Part shown: piece by piece, positions 1-7,679 of the stretch
How the letters are laid out: each line of letters starts with the position of its first letter
How positions within the stretch are numbered: position 1 is the stretch's first letter
From: Cyanobium sp.
GTDB taxonomy: Bacteria; Cyanobacteriota; Cyanobacteriia; PCC-6307; Cyanobiaceae
DNA: 45,402 nt
Assembly (NCBI GenBank): GCA_007135755.1
Contig: SLIG01000048.1
Coordinates: 1 to 45,402, forward strand
Direction of reading: 5' to 3'
The notes under the pieces: model-generated
Database searches by the model: none
Told to the model about the DNA's origin: nothing
What the model saw: the letters and a program-made list of their open reading frames with translations, nothing else
Position numbers and translations under genes: made by a program

Positions 1-12
1 ACCCCGGCCTGA

Positions 13-1044
13 ATGCCAGCCCCGGTCCTGGTCACCGGCGCTGCCGGCTTCATCGGCGCCGCGGTCTGTCAGCGGCTGCTGGAGCGCGGCGAACGGGTGA
101 TCGGCCTCGACAACCTCAACCCCTACTACGACCCTGCCCTCAAGCGGGCCCGCCTCGAGCGTGTTGCCGCAGCCGCCGAGGCCGGCGTGGGCACAGAGGC
201 CTGGCGCTTCCACCAGCTCGACATCAGCGATGCAGCCGCCGTGGCGCAGCTGTTCGCCCGTGGGCGGCCAGGCCGTGTGATCCACCTGGCGGCCCAGGCC
301 GGCGTGCGTCACTCGATCGACAATCCCGCCGCCTACATCCAGGCCAACCTGGTGGGGTTCGCCGCCATCCTCGAGGCCTGCCGCCACCACGGTGTGGGCC
401 ACCTCGTGTATGGCTCCAGCAGTTCGGTGTATGGCGGCAACACCAACCTGCCCTTCAGCGAGCGCCAGCCGGTGAACCACCCGGTGAGCCTCTACGCCGC
501 CACCAAGAAGGCCAACGAACTGATGGCCCACAGCTACAGCCACCTCTACGGCCTGGCGGCCACCGGGCTGCGCTTCTTCACGGTGTACGGCCCCTGGGGC
601 CGGCCGGACATGGCGCCGATGCTGTTCGCCAGGGCGATCCTGGCCGGTGAGCCGATCCAGGTGTTCAACCACGGCCGCATGCGCCGTGACTTCACCTACA
701 TCGACGACGTGGTGGAGGGGGTGATCCGCTGCCTCGACAAGCCGGCCACCCCCGATCCGGCCTTCGATGCCGCCGCCCCCGATCCGGCCACCAGCTGGGC
801 GCCGCACCGCCTCTTCAACCTGGGCAACAGCCAGCCGGTGCAGTTGCTGGCGTTCATCGCCGCCCTGGAGCGGGCCCTGGGCCGCGAGGCGGTGAAGGAG
901 TTGCTTCCCCTGCAGCCGGGCGACGTGGAGGCCACCGCCGCCGACACCGCCCTGCTGGAGGCTTGGGTGGGCTTCCGGCCCTCCACCCCGCTGGAGGAGG
1001 GGGTGGAGCGGTTCGCGGCCTGGTACTCCAGCCACCACGGCTGA
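13..1044 (+). CDS. NAD-dependent nucleotide-sugar epimerase, UDP-glucuronate 4-epimerase type
   Basis: The 343-residue product is an extended short-chain dehydrogenase. The NAD-binding glycine motif GAAGFIG lies at residues 9-15, a serine patch GSSSSVYGG around 134-142, and the catalytic Tyr161 and Lys165 in SLYAATKK. The segment VYGPWGRPDM (191-200) is typical of the CapI/GAE subgroup that converts UDP-glucuronate to UDP-galacturonate, but related UDP-glucose epimerases and dehydratases share much of this, so the substrate is inferred. The likely role is supplying an activated sugar for surface polysaccharide in the cytoplasm. ATG at 13 is the first start in the window and gives a full-length protein. 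The stop at 1042-1044 abuts a GTG at 1045, so it is probably co-transcribed with hisS. Confidence 0.88.
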   Translation: MPAPVLVTGAAGFIGAAVCQRLLERGERVIGLDNLNPYYDPALKRARLERVAAAAEAGVGTEAWRFHQLDISDAAAVAQLFARGRPGRVIHLAAQAGVRHSIDNPAAYIQANLVGFAAILEACRHHGVGHLVYGSSSSVYGGNTNLPFSERQPVNHPVSLYAATKKANELMAHSYSHLYGLAATGLRFFTVYGPWGRPDMAPMLFARAILAGEPIQVFNHGRMRRDFTYIDDVVEGVIRCLDKPATPDPAFDAAAPDPATSWAPHRLFNLGNSQPVQLLAFIAALERALGREAVKELLPLQPGDVEATAADTALLEAWVGFRPSTPLEEGVERFAAWYSSHHG

Positions 1045-1101
1045 GTGCCACCCCGGCTGAATGCCGCCAGGCAGACTCGTGCCCACCTGAGCGCCTCCGG
1101 T

Positions 1102-2379
1102 TTGTCTTCGCTGCAGAGCCTGCGCGGCATGGTCGACCTGCTGCCCGAGGTCACGGGCCTGTGGCAGCACGTGGAGGCCACCGCCCGCGAGCACTTCCGC
1201 CGCGCCGCCGTCGCCGAGATCCGCACGCCGCTGCTGGAGGTCACCGAGCTGTTCGCCCGCGGCATCGGTGAGGCCACCGACGTGGTGGGCAAGGAGATGT
1301 ACACCTTCCTCGATCGCGGCGAGCGCAGCTGCACCCTGCGGCCCGAGGGCACCGCTTCGGTGGTGCGCGCCGTCATCCAGCACGGCCTGCTCAGCCAGGG
1401 GCCCCAGCGGCTCTGGTACGGCGGGCCGATGTTCCGCTACGAGCGGCCTCAGGCCGGCCGCCAGCGCCAGTTCCACCAGATCGGCCTGGAGCTGCTGGGC
1501 TTCGCCGATGCCCGCAGCGACGTGGAGGCGATCGCCATCGCCTGGGATCTCCTGGCCGATCTGGGCGTGGGCGGCCTGGCCCTGGAGCTCAACACCCTGG
1601 GCAGCCCCGACGACCGCGTGCGCTACCGCAGCGAGCTGGTGGCCTGGCTGGAGGCCCACCGCGAGCAGCTCGATCCCGATTCCCTGGCCCGCATCGCCAC
1701 CAACCCCCTGCGGGTGCTCGATTCCAAGGTGCCCGAAACCCAGACCCTGCTGGCTGGCGCTCCCACCCTGGCCGATGCCCTCAGCGGCGAGAGCCATGAG
1801 CGCTTCGCCGCCGTGCGCCTCGGGCTGGAGGCCCTGGGCATTCCCTTCCAGCTCAATCCCCGCCTGGTGCGCGGCCTCGACTACTACAGCCACACCGCCT
1901 TCGAGATCACCAGCAGCCAGCTCGGCGCCCAGGCCACGGTGTGCGGCGGCGGCCGCTACGACGGCCTGGTGCAGCAGCTCGGCGGCCCCGACACCCCGGC
2001 GATCGGCTGGGCCCTGGGCATGGAGCGGCTGGTGCTGCTGCTCAGCCAGGCCGACCGGCCCAGTGTCGCGGCTGCCACTCCCGATCTCTACGTGGTGAGC
2101 CGGGGCGAGGCGGGTGAGGCTGCGGCCCTGCCCCTGGCCCGCCAGTGCCGCGCCGCTGGCCTGGCGGTGGAGCTCGATGCCAGCGGGGCAGCCTTCGGCA
2201 AGCAGTTCAAGCGGGCCGACCGCTCCGGCGCCCGTTTTGCGGCCGTGATCGGCGACGCCGAGGCCGGCGAAGGGGTGGTGGTGCTCAAGGATCTGCGCGG
2301 CGAGCGGCCCGAGCAGCGCCTCGCCTGCGCTGAGCTCGCCGCGACGGTTCTGCAGGCGCTGGTGGGCCCGCTCTCATGA
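1102..2379 (+). CDS. hisS: Histidine--tRNA ligase
   Basis: Class II aminoacyl-tRNA synthetase that charges tRNA-His. All diagnostic motifs are visible: the N-terminal [13 protein letters not shown], motif 2 around [18 protein letters not shown], the two histidine-binding motifs [15 protein letters not shown] and [10 protein letters not shown], and motif 3 [17 protein letters not shown]-terminal anticodon-binding domain follows. The frame is open from a GTG at 1045, directly after the epimerase stop, which would give 444 residues. I chose the TTG at 1102 (425 residues) because it places the start just before the conserved [12 protein letters not shown] segment and gives the usual family length. 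Neither start has a clear ribosome binding site. Identity is secure; only the start is uncertain. Confidence 0.95.
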   Translation: MSSLQSLRGMVDLLPEVTGLWQHVEATAREHFRRAAVAEIRTPLLEVTELFARGIGEATDVVGKEMYTFLDRGERSCTLRPEGTASVVRAVIQHGLLSQGPQRLWYGGPMFRYERPQAGRQRQFHQIGLELLGFADARSDVEAIAIAWDLLADLGVGGLALELNTLGSPDDRVRYRSELVAWLEAHREQLDPDSLARIATNPLRVLDSKVPETQTLLAGAPTLADALSGESHERFAAVRLGLEALGIPFQLNPRLVRGLDYYSHTAFEITSSQLGAQATVCGGGRYDGLVQQLGGPDTPAIGWALGMERLVLLLSQADRPSVAAATPDLYVVSRGEAGEAAALPLARQCRAAGLAVELDASGAAFGKQFKRADRSGARFAAVIGDAEAGEGVVVLKDLRGERPEQRLACAELAATVLQALVGPLS

Positions 2380-2467
2380 CGCCCCAGCACCTGTCCACTG
2401 ATCAAGGCAGGGGCCGGGTTGCGGGCTGTTGACTGCCTCCGACACCCTGCCTGAGCCACCGGCCCGG

Positions 2468-3298
2468 ATGGGAGATCCCAACCTCGCCATCATCGCCGGT
2501 TCCGGAGTGCTGCCCCGCATGCTCTCGCGAGCCCTGGAGGCCTCCGGTCGTTCCCACCTCTGCTTCCATCCCCACGGCGTTGAGGTGGAGCTCGACGAGG
2601 CGGAGGAGTTCTACTTCGAGCGCGCGATCTCCTTCTTCCGCTCCCTGGAGCGGCGGGGCGTGCGCCAGGTGGTGATGGTGGGCAAGTTCCAGCGCCCCCG
2701 GGTGCTCAACCCCCTGCGCTTCGAGGGCTCCACCCTGATGGCGGCGCCGCGCATCCTGGCCTCCCTGCGCAAGGGCGATGACGCCTCCCTGCGGGCCCTG
2801 GCCGAGATCATCGAGGAACTGGGCCTGGAGGTGGTGGGCGTGGAGGAGGTGGCGCCCCACCTGCTGCCGGAGCCGGGCCTGTATGCCAGCCGGGTGCCCA
2901 GCGAGGCGGATCGCGCCGATGTGCAGCGCGCCGCCGACATCGTGGAGGCGATCTCAGCGGTGGATGTGGGCCAGGGGGCGGTGGTGGCCGCCGGGCTCTG
3001 CCTGGCCACCGAGTCGCTGCCCGGCACCGACGCCATGCTCGAGTGGGTGGCCAGCACCCGCGAACCGCTGCCGGAGGGCACCCGCTCCGGGGTGCTCTAC
3101 AAGGCCCCCAAGACCCACCAGGATCGGCGGATGGACCTGCCTGCCATTGGTCCGGTGACAGTGGCCAAGGCGGCGGCCGCCGGCCTGGCGGGCATCGCCT
3201 GGGAAGCCCGCGGCGCCCTGCTCCTCGACGCCGAGCAGACCATGGCCGACGCCGAGCGCCATGGCCTCTTCCTCTGGGCCCGGCCGGCCCTGCACTGA
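2468..3298 (+). CDS. lpxI: LpxI-type UDP-2,3-diacylglucosamine pyrophosphatase (DUF1009 family)
   Basis: LpxI hydrolyses UDP-2,3-diacylglucosamine to lipid X plus UMP, the fourth step of lipid A synthesis, replacing LpxH in many bacteria. The 276-residue product starts with a Rossmann-like segment NLAIIAGSGVLPRML. The C-terminal half carries the family hallmarks: a segment around SAVDVGQGAVV, GVLYKAPKTHQDRRMDLPAI, and GPVTVAKAAAAGLAGIAWEA. ATG 2468 opens the conserved part; a TTG at 2429 would add 13 non-conserved residues. It is separated from hisS by 88 bp. The remaining lipid A genes of the window (waaA, lpxK, lpxB, msbA) lie about 20 kb away, so the pathway is split. Assignment rests on motif recall. 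Confidence 0.85.
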   Translation: MGDPNLAIIAGSGVLPRMLSRALEASGRSHLCFHPHGVEVELDEAEEFYFERAISFFRSLERRGVRQVVMVGKFQRPRVLNPLRFEGSTLMAAPRILASLRKGDDASLRALAEIIEELGLEVVGVEEVAPHLLPEPGLYASRVPSEADRADVQRAADIVEAISAVDVGQGAVVAAGLCLATESLPGTDAMLEWVASTREPLPEGTRSGVLYKAPKTHQDRRMDLPAIGPVTVAKAAAAGLAGIAWEARGALLLDAEQTMADAERHGLFLWARPALH

Positions 3299-3318
3299 GG
3301 CCCCAGCCCTCCTGAGGC

Positions 3319-3924
3319 TCAGACGGCGCCGGCCCGCTCCAGCACCCCCTTGCTGCTGGGCACGGCACCGGCCCGGCGCGGGTCGATCTCGGTGGCCAGC
3401 CGCAGGGCGCGGGCGAAGGCCTTGAAGCAGGCCTCCACGATGTGGTGGGAGTTGGCTCCCGCCAGCTGGCGGATGTGCAGGGTGAGGCCGCTGTTGTTCA
3501 CCACCGCCACGAAGAACTCCTTCACCAGCTCGGTGTCGTAGCTGCCGATCTTCTGGGCCGGAATGGCGAGGTCGTAGCTGAGGTGGGGGCGGCCGGAGCA
3601 GTCGAGCGCCACCTGCACCAGGGCCTCATCCAGCGGCGCCACGAAGTGCCCGAAGCGCTGGATGCCGCGCCTGTCGCCCAGGGCCTGGGCGAGGGCCTGG
3701 CCGACGGCGATGCCCACGTCCTCGTTGGTGTGGTGATCGTCGATGTGGGTGTCGCCCTCGGCGTGCACCTCAAGATCCAGCAGGCCATGGCTGGCGAGCT
3801 GGTGGAGCATGTGATCGAGGAAGGGCACGCCCGTGCCCACCTGGCAGCGGCCCGTGCCGTCGAGGTTGAGCTGCACGCGCACATCGGTCTCGCCGGTGAC
3901 GCGGTGGATCTCGCCTGTGCGCAT
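3319..3924 (-). CDS. hisB: Imidazoleglycerol-phosphate dehydratase
   Basis: HisB dehydrates imidazole glycerol phosphate to imidazole acetol phosphate in histidine biosynthesis. The 201-residue protein is the monofunctional form without the phosphatase domain found in enterobacteria. Both manganese-binding motifs are present: [13 protein letters not shown] in the first half and [16 protein letters not shown] near the C terminus, together with [15 protein letters not shown]. The frame is open upstream to 3993, but the ATG at 3924 starts at the conserved [15 protein letters not shown]. It lies convergent with lpxI with a 20 bp gap. fabI, on the same strand further upstream, is separated from it by the oppositely oriented vapBC pair. 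Confidence 0.96.
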   Translation of the reverse strand: MRTGEIHRVTGETDVRVQLNLDGTGRCQVGTGVPFLDHMLHQLASHGLLDLEVHAEGDTHIDDHHTNEDVGIAVGQALAQALGDRRGIQRFGHFVAPLDEALVQVALDCSGRPHLSYDLAIPAQKIGSYDTELVKEFFVAVVNNSGLTLHIRQLAGANSHHIVEACFKAFARALRLATEIDPRRAGAVPSSKGVLERAGAV

Positions 3925-3983
3925 GGAGGGGCTACGCCTGCCGGCGCCTGGTCGCTGGCCTTGATCATGCCGAAGCCCCTGCG

Positions 3984-4025
3984 TTGATGCCATGATGCCA
4001 ATGGCTGAAGCATCTTGATGCCATG
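3984..4025. promoter_or_regulatory. Repeat cluster in front of vapB, candidate VapBC operator
   Basis: An 11-bp word TTGATGCCATG occurs exactly at 3984-3994 and again at 4015-4025, where its ATG is the vapB start codon. The core GATGCCA occurs three times (3986-3992, 3993-3999, 4017-4023), and an inverted partner GCATC lies between the last two. VapB antitoxins of the ribbon-helix-helix type commonly autoregulate by binding short repeats that overlap their own start. That role is inferred here; only the repeats are seen. Confidence 0.4.
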
Positions 4026-4289
4026 CGCACCACCCTCACCATCGACGACGCCCTGCTGCGGCAGCTCCGCCAGAAGGCCCTCGACACCGGCAAGCCGTTC
4101 AAGCAGGTGGTGAACGACACCCTGCGGGCGGGCCTGGAGACGTCTTCGAAGACGGCTCGGCCCCGTTACGTGTGCCCCACGTTTTCCATGGGGCAGCCCC
4201 GCTGGCCCGTGAATCTCGACAAGGCCCTGGCGCTGGCCGCCGAACTGGAAGACCGGGAGATCGTGGCGAAGCTCCGCCAGGGCCGATGA
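4023..4289 (+). CDS. vapB: VapB-type antitoxin, ribbon-helix-helix
   Basis: The 88-residue product starts [20 protein letters not shown], a typical ribbon-helix-helix DNA-binding segment (strand to about residue 8, then two helices to about 40), followed by a C-terminal tail rich in charged residues that would wrap and inhibit the toxin. It overlaps vapC by four bases (ATGA, 4286-4289), the usual arrangement for translationally coupled toxin-antitoxin pairs. The repeat cluster just upstream may be its operator. The pair is inserted between hisB and fabI in the opposite orientation to both. Identity is based on the fold pattern and the partner gene. Confidence 0.85.
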   Translation: MRTTLTIDDALLRQLRQKALDTGKPFKQVVNDTLRAGLETSSKTARPRYVCPTFSMGQPRWPVNLDKALALAAELEDREIVAKLRQGR

Positions 4290-4714
4290 TCGTTGCCGAC
4301 GCCAGCCTGCTGGTCTACGCCCTGCACGCCGACATGCCCGGTCATGCCGCCGCCAGGCGCTGGCTGGAACAAAGCCTGGCCGGGGAACAGCCGTTGGCCC
4401 TGTGCTGGGTGGTGATCCTGGCTGTGGTGCGTCTCTGCACCAATTCCCGCCTGTTTCCCGCCGCCCTCTCGGCCGAGCAGGCCTTGGAGGTGGTGCAGAC
4501 CTGGCTCGACCACCCATCCGTGCTGCTGCTGGAGCCAGGCCCCCGCCACTGGGGAATCCTCGCTGACCTGCTGCGGCAGGCCGGTGCCGCCGGCAACCTC
4601 ACCATGGACGCTCACCTGGCGGCCCTGGCCCTGGAGCATGGCGGAGTGGTGCACAGCAGCGACGCTGACTTCCGCCGTTTCGCCGGTCTGCGCGTGATCA
4701 ACCCGCTGGCCTGA
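4286..4714 (+). CDS. vapC: VapC-type PIN-domain ribonuclease toxin
   Basis: The 142-residue product is a PIN-domain nuclease, a family whose toxins cleave tRNA or rRNA. It starts [13 protein letters not shown] with the first metal-binding Asp5. The C-terminal segment GNLTMDAHLAALALEHG followed by VVHSSDADFRRF supplies the other conserved acidic residues. The pattern, including NPLA at the end, matches the PIN subfamily well known from Mycobacterium tuberculosis. In that subfamily the central segment (here VILAVVRLCTN) lacks the glutamate seen in other PIN domains, so its absence is not evidence of decay. ATG 4286 overlaps the vapB stop. The stop at 4714 lies 14 bp from the convergent end of fabI. 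The RNA target cannot be read from sequence. Confidence 0.88.
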   Translation: MIVADASLLVYALHADMPGHAAARRWLEQSLAGEQPLALCWVVILAVVRLCTNSRLFPAALSAEQALEVVQTWLDHPSVLLLEPGPRHWGILADLLRQAGAAGNLTMDAHLAALALEHGGVVHSSDADFRRFAGLRVINPLA

Positions 4715-4728
4715 GCGGCCTACCCCCC

Positions 4729-5511
4729 TCACATCCCCGTGATGCAGTAGCCGGCATCCACGTAGAGCACCTGGCCGGTGATGCCGGAGGCCAGCGGGCT
4801 GGCCAGGAAGGCGGCGGTGCCGCCCACCTCCTCCTGGGTCACGGTGCGGCGCAGGGGGGCCTTGCCCTCCACGTTGTGGATCATGTCGAGGATGCCGCCG
4901 ATGGCGCTGCTCGCCAATGTGCGGATCGGACCGGCGCTGATAGCGTTCACGCGCACCTGCTGTTCGGGGCCCAGCTCAGCCGCCAGGTAGCGCACCGAGG
5001 CCTCCAGGGCTGCCTTGGCCACGCCCATCACGTTGTAGTTGGGGATCGCCCGCTCGGCCCCCAGATAGGTCAGCGTGATCACGCTGCCGCCCGGGTTGAA
5101 CAGGGGCTTGGCATAGCGGCACAGGGGCGCCAGGGAATAGGCGCTCACCTCCAGGGCGCGGGCGAAGCCCTCGGGGGAGATGGCGCTGTAGTCGCCGATC
5201 AGCTCCTCCTTGCCGGCGAAGGCCAGGCAGTGCACCAGCACGTCGATCGAGCCCCACTGCTCGGCCACCTTGGCGAACACCGCCTCGATCTGGGCCGGCT
5301 CCTGCACGTTCAGGGGCTCGAACAGCGTCGGCGCCAGGGGTGCGGTGAGGTCGCGCACCTTGCCCTCGAAGCGCCCCTTCTCATCCGGCAGGTAGGTGAC
5401 CCCCAGCTCGCAGCCGGCGGCATGCAGCTGCTGGGCGATGCCCCAGGCGATCGACTTGTTGTTGGCGATGCCGGTGACCAGGGCCTTCTTGCCGCGCAGA
5501 TCGAGGAGCAT
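4729..5511 (-). CDS. fabI: Enoyl-[acyl-carrier-protein] reductase (NADH), FabI type
   Basis: FabI performs the last reduction of each fatty acid elongation cycle. The 260-residue protein shows the family cofactor motif GIANNKSIAWG (residues 14-24) and the catalytic Tyr149, Tyr159 and Lys166 in TYLGAERAIPNYNVMGVAKA. It ends with GQVLYVDAGYCITGM, standard for the family. The frame is open to 5619, but the ATG at 5511 starts the conserved MLLDLRGKKALVTG. In the tandem orientation the gene would read toward hisB, but vapBC intervenes. The HepT gene lies 43 bp upstream on the same strand. Confidence 0.97.
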   Translation of the reverse strand: MLLDLRGKKALVTGIANNKSIAWGIAQQLHAAGCELGVTYLPDEKGRFEGKVRDLTAPLAPTLFEPLNVQEPAQIEAVFAKVAEQWGSIDVLVHCLAFAGKEELIGDYSAISPEGFARALEVSAYSLAPLCRYAKPLFNPGGSVITLTYLGAERAIPNYNVMGVAKAALEASVRYLAAELGPEQQVRVNAISAGPIRTLASSAIGGILDMIHNVEGKAPLRRTVTQEEVGGTAAFLASPLASGITGQVLYVDAGYCITGM

Positions 5512-5554
5512 GGAACACCCGCTGTGGTGGCGCGATTCTCCCGCAGCGCCCGCT

Positions 5555-5992
5555 TCAGGGGCTGGTCTCCCCGTCCCCATCCCCAGGCACCGTCGCCAGC
5601 CAGCGTCGGAAGTGCTCAAGATCGGCTTTCACTCGTGGCCAGACGGTCAGCGCCTGGCACCGGAGACGCTCGACTGGTTCGGGCTTCAGTTCGTAGGCGT
5701 AGAGATGGCGCACCAGATGGCGGAAGCGCAGCAGCTCCTGCAGGTCGGCGATGGTGGCGGGGCTGAGCACGGCCGGCCGCCGGACGGTGGGCTGGCCCAT
5801 GCGCTCCAGCAGGCAGCGTTCGATACCGGTGTAGAGGCTCTGCAGCCGCAGGGCCGCCGCATCCACCCGCAGTGGATCCTCTGCCAATGGGTCCAGCTCC
5901 TGGATGCCGCCAATCAACCGCTGGAGCTTGTGGATCTCCACATGCAGGTCCAGGGACAGGTCTGCGAGCTGCTCGGGGCTGGGAGCGGCCAT
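5555..5992 (-). CDS. hepT: HepT-like HEPN ribonuclease toxin
   Basis: The 145-residue, mostly helical product carries the HEPN nuclease signature R-x4-H-x-Y as Arg91, His96 and Tyr98 (FRHLVRHLYAYEL), preceded by SLYTGIERCLLERM at 52-65. This matches the HepT-like family in which the toxin is an RNase controlled by an MntA nucleotidyltransferase that AMPylates a tyrosine near the active site. The start is ATG 5992, seven bases after the stop of the upstream nucleotidyltransferase remnant on the same strand, the expected antitoxin-toxin order. The catalytic residues look intact even though the partner is broken, so the toxin is either tolerated, weakly expressed or controlled by something else. 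Function is inferred from motif and context. Confidence 0.8.
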   Translation of the reverse strand: MAAPSPEQLADLSLDLHVEIHKLQRLIGGIQELDPLAEDPLRVDAAALRLQSLYTGIERCLLERMGQPTVRRPAVLSPATIADLQELLRFRHLVRHLYAYELKPEPVERLRCQALTVWPRVKADLEHFRRWLATVPGDGDGETSP

Positions 5993-5999
5993 GGCGAGC

Positions 6000-6288
6000 T
6001 CAGGTGATGGGCAGCGCCCGCTGGCGGATGCGCTCCTGCCAGTGGGGATCGAGATCCTCGAGGCGCACCAGATCGATCGCCACAGGGTCTTGACTGGCGG
6101 CGCAAGGCGTGTTGGGCGGCGGCTGAGCCGAACATCCACACGGCTTCCGTGGCGGGCCACTGTGCCCTCAGCGCCGAGGCGGCCTCTTTGGCCCCGGACA
6201 GCAGCTGTTGCCGGCGGTGTTCCAGGGCCTGGGCCTCGTCGGCCCACTGGCGCCGCAGCAGGGCCTGATGTGGATCAAGGCTGGGCAT
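6000..6288 (-). pseudogene. Broken MntA-like nucleotidyltransferase antitoxin
   Basis: Starting from ATG 6288, the first frame encodes an N-terminal helix and the nucleotidyltransferase signature VWMFGSAA (residues 50-57), then loses family resemblance. A second frame over about 6000-6090 encodes DPVAIDLVRLEDLDPHWQER and ends in IRQRALPIT, typical of the C-terminal end of these proteins, with a stop at 6000-6002. The two parts are out of frame (the interval is 289 bp), and only about nine codons separate GS from DPVAIDL where an intact protein has roughly 40. The Asp-x-Asp metal-binding motif that should lie there is absent from all frames I could read. This looks like an internal deletion plus frameshift rather than a simple sequencing error. 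The intact ancestor would have modified HepT. Confidence 0.72.
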
Positions 6289-6356
6289 CGCACCAGGCTA
6301 GGGAAGGCGGCGGCTGGCGCTGCCCTCAGGGCTGTGGCCCATGCCAGCTTGCAGGC

Positions 6357-7679
6357 ATGACCACTATTGCCCCTGCGCCCTGGCCCGGCGGCCGCCGGGC
6401 GGCTGAGCAGCGCCTGGCGGCGATCGATCCGCGGGCCTACGGCACCACGCGCAACCATCTCGACGGCGCCATCACCCGCCTCTCGCCGTACATCCGCCAC
6501 GGGGTGCTCACCCTGGCGGAGGTGCGCGAGGCCGTGTTCGCCTGGCTGCGGGAGCACGGTTACGGCGAACCCGGCCGTCAGGCCGAGGGGCGCAGCATCG
6601 CCGGCAAGCTGATCAACGAGCTGGGCTGGCGCGACTACTGGCAGCGGCTCTGGCGGCTGCTGGGGGATGGCATCTGGAGCGACCTCGAGCCCCTCAAGAC
6701 CGGCCATCCCGCCGCCAGCTACGCCACGGACTTGCCCACCGATGTCGCCGCCGCCAGCACCGGCCTGGTGTGCATCGACGCCTTCGCCAGGGAACTGATG
6801 GCCACGGGCTGGCTGCACAACCACGCCCGGATGTGGCTGGCCAGCTACCTGGTGCACTGGCGGCGGGTGCGCTGGCAGGCCGGGGCCGCCTGGTTCCTGC
6901 AGCACCTGCTCGACGGCGACCCGGCCAGCAACAACCTCAGCTGGCAGTGGGTGGCCAGCAGCTTCAGCAGCAAGCCCTACCTCTTCAACCGCACCAACCT
7001 GGAGCGTTACAGCAGCGGGCGCTATTGCCGCACCTGCCCCCGGGCCGGCCGCGACTGCCCCTTTGAGGCGAGTTACGAGCAGCTGCAGGGGCGCCTGTTC
7101 CCGCTGTCGGGCGACGCCGCCACGGACAATCCAGGGCCGGCGTCCCCGGACTCCCTGGTCAAGACCGGTTGGGCGCACCCCGCCCTGACGCTGCCTGCCC
7201 CGCTGCTGCCTGAGCCGCGACGGCCGCTGCTGTGGATCCACGGCGAGGCCCTGGGGCCCACCAATCCCGTCCTGCGGGCGCACCCCGGCGCCCCAGCCCT
7301 GTTCGTCTTCGACACCGAGCTGCTGGCCGGCCGGACCTCCACCACCGGTGGGCGGCCCCTGGCCCCGGGGCGCCTGCGCTTTCTGCGCCAGTGCCTGGCG
7401 GAGTTGCCGCTGCACGTGCGCGAGGGCGAGGCGGCCGCCGCGGTGGTGGCCTGCGCGGCCGAGCACGGCGCTGACGGGGTGGTCACCAGCGCCGCGGTGG
7501 ATCCCCGCTTCGCCGCCACCGCCGCGGCGATCGCCGCCCATCTGCCGCTGCAGGTGCTGCCGGTGGAGCCGTTCGTGGATCTGGAGCTGCCGGCGGCCCA
7601 GCTGCGCCGCTTCTCGCGCTACTGGCGCTGGGCCGAACCGCTGGTGTGGGCGGGGTTCAGTCGGAGCGCCCGGGATTGA
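6357..7679 (+). CDS. Photolyase/cryptochrome-like flavoprotein with swapped domain order and four-cysteine set
   Basis: The 440-residue product has a photolyase FAD-binding helical domain first (residues about 15-250): RLSPYIRHGVLT at 41-52, GWLHNHARMW at 151-160 and DGDPASNNLSWQW at 186-198, with Asn193 at the position of the flavin-contacting Asn of class I enzymes. After a linker, residues about 288-410 (RRPLLWIHGEALGPTNPVL, then PALFVFDTELL) look like the alpha/beta antenna domain that normally comes first. Four cysteines, Cys139, Cys224, Cys227 and Cys234, have a spacing close to the [4Fe-4S] ligands of bacterial (6-4) photolyases (FeS-BCP/CryPro), with KPY upstream and CPFEASYEQL at the last one. 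ATG 6357 is the only start near the conserved part; the frame is open further upstream but without resemblance. DNA repair or light signalling is inferred. Confidence 0.8.
   Translation: MTTIAPAPWPGGRRAAEQRLAAIDPRAYGTTRNHLDGAITRLSPYIRHGVLTLAEVREAVFAWLREHGYGEPGRQAEGRSIAGKLINELGWRDYWQRLWRLLGDGIWSDLEPLKTGHPAASYATDLPTDVAAASTGLVCIDAFARELMATGWLHNHARMWLASYLVHWRRVRWQAGAAWFLQHLLDGDPASNNLSWQWVASSFSSKPYLFNRTNLERYSSGRYCRTCPRAGRDCPFEASYEQLQGRLFPLSGDAATDNPGPASPDSLVKTGWAHPALTLPAPLLPEPRRPLLWIHGEALGPTNPVLRAHPGAPALFVFDTELLAGRTSTTGGRPLAPGRLRFLRQCLAELPLHVREGEAAAAVVACAAEHGADGVVTSAAVDPRFAATAAAIAAHLPLQVLPVEPFVDLELPAAQLRRFSRYWRWAEPLVWAGFSRSARD

Noticed and set aside
4286-4714. VapC inactivated because a central glutamate is missing
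   Set aside because: The PIN subfamily it matches normally lacks that glutamate; the other acidic residues are present.
5904-6356. An extended N terminus for the photolyase-like protein upstream of ATG 6357
   Set aside because: The frame is open, but it lies antisense to the hepT/mntA remnant and has no similarity to photolyases.
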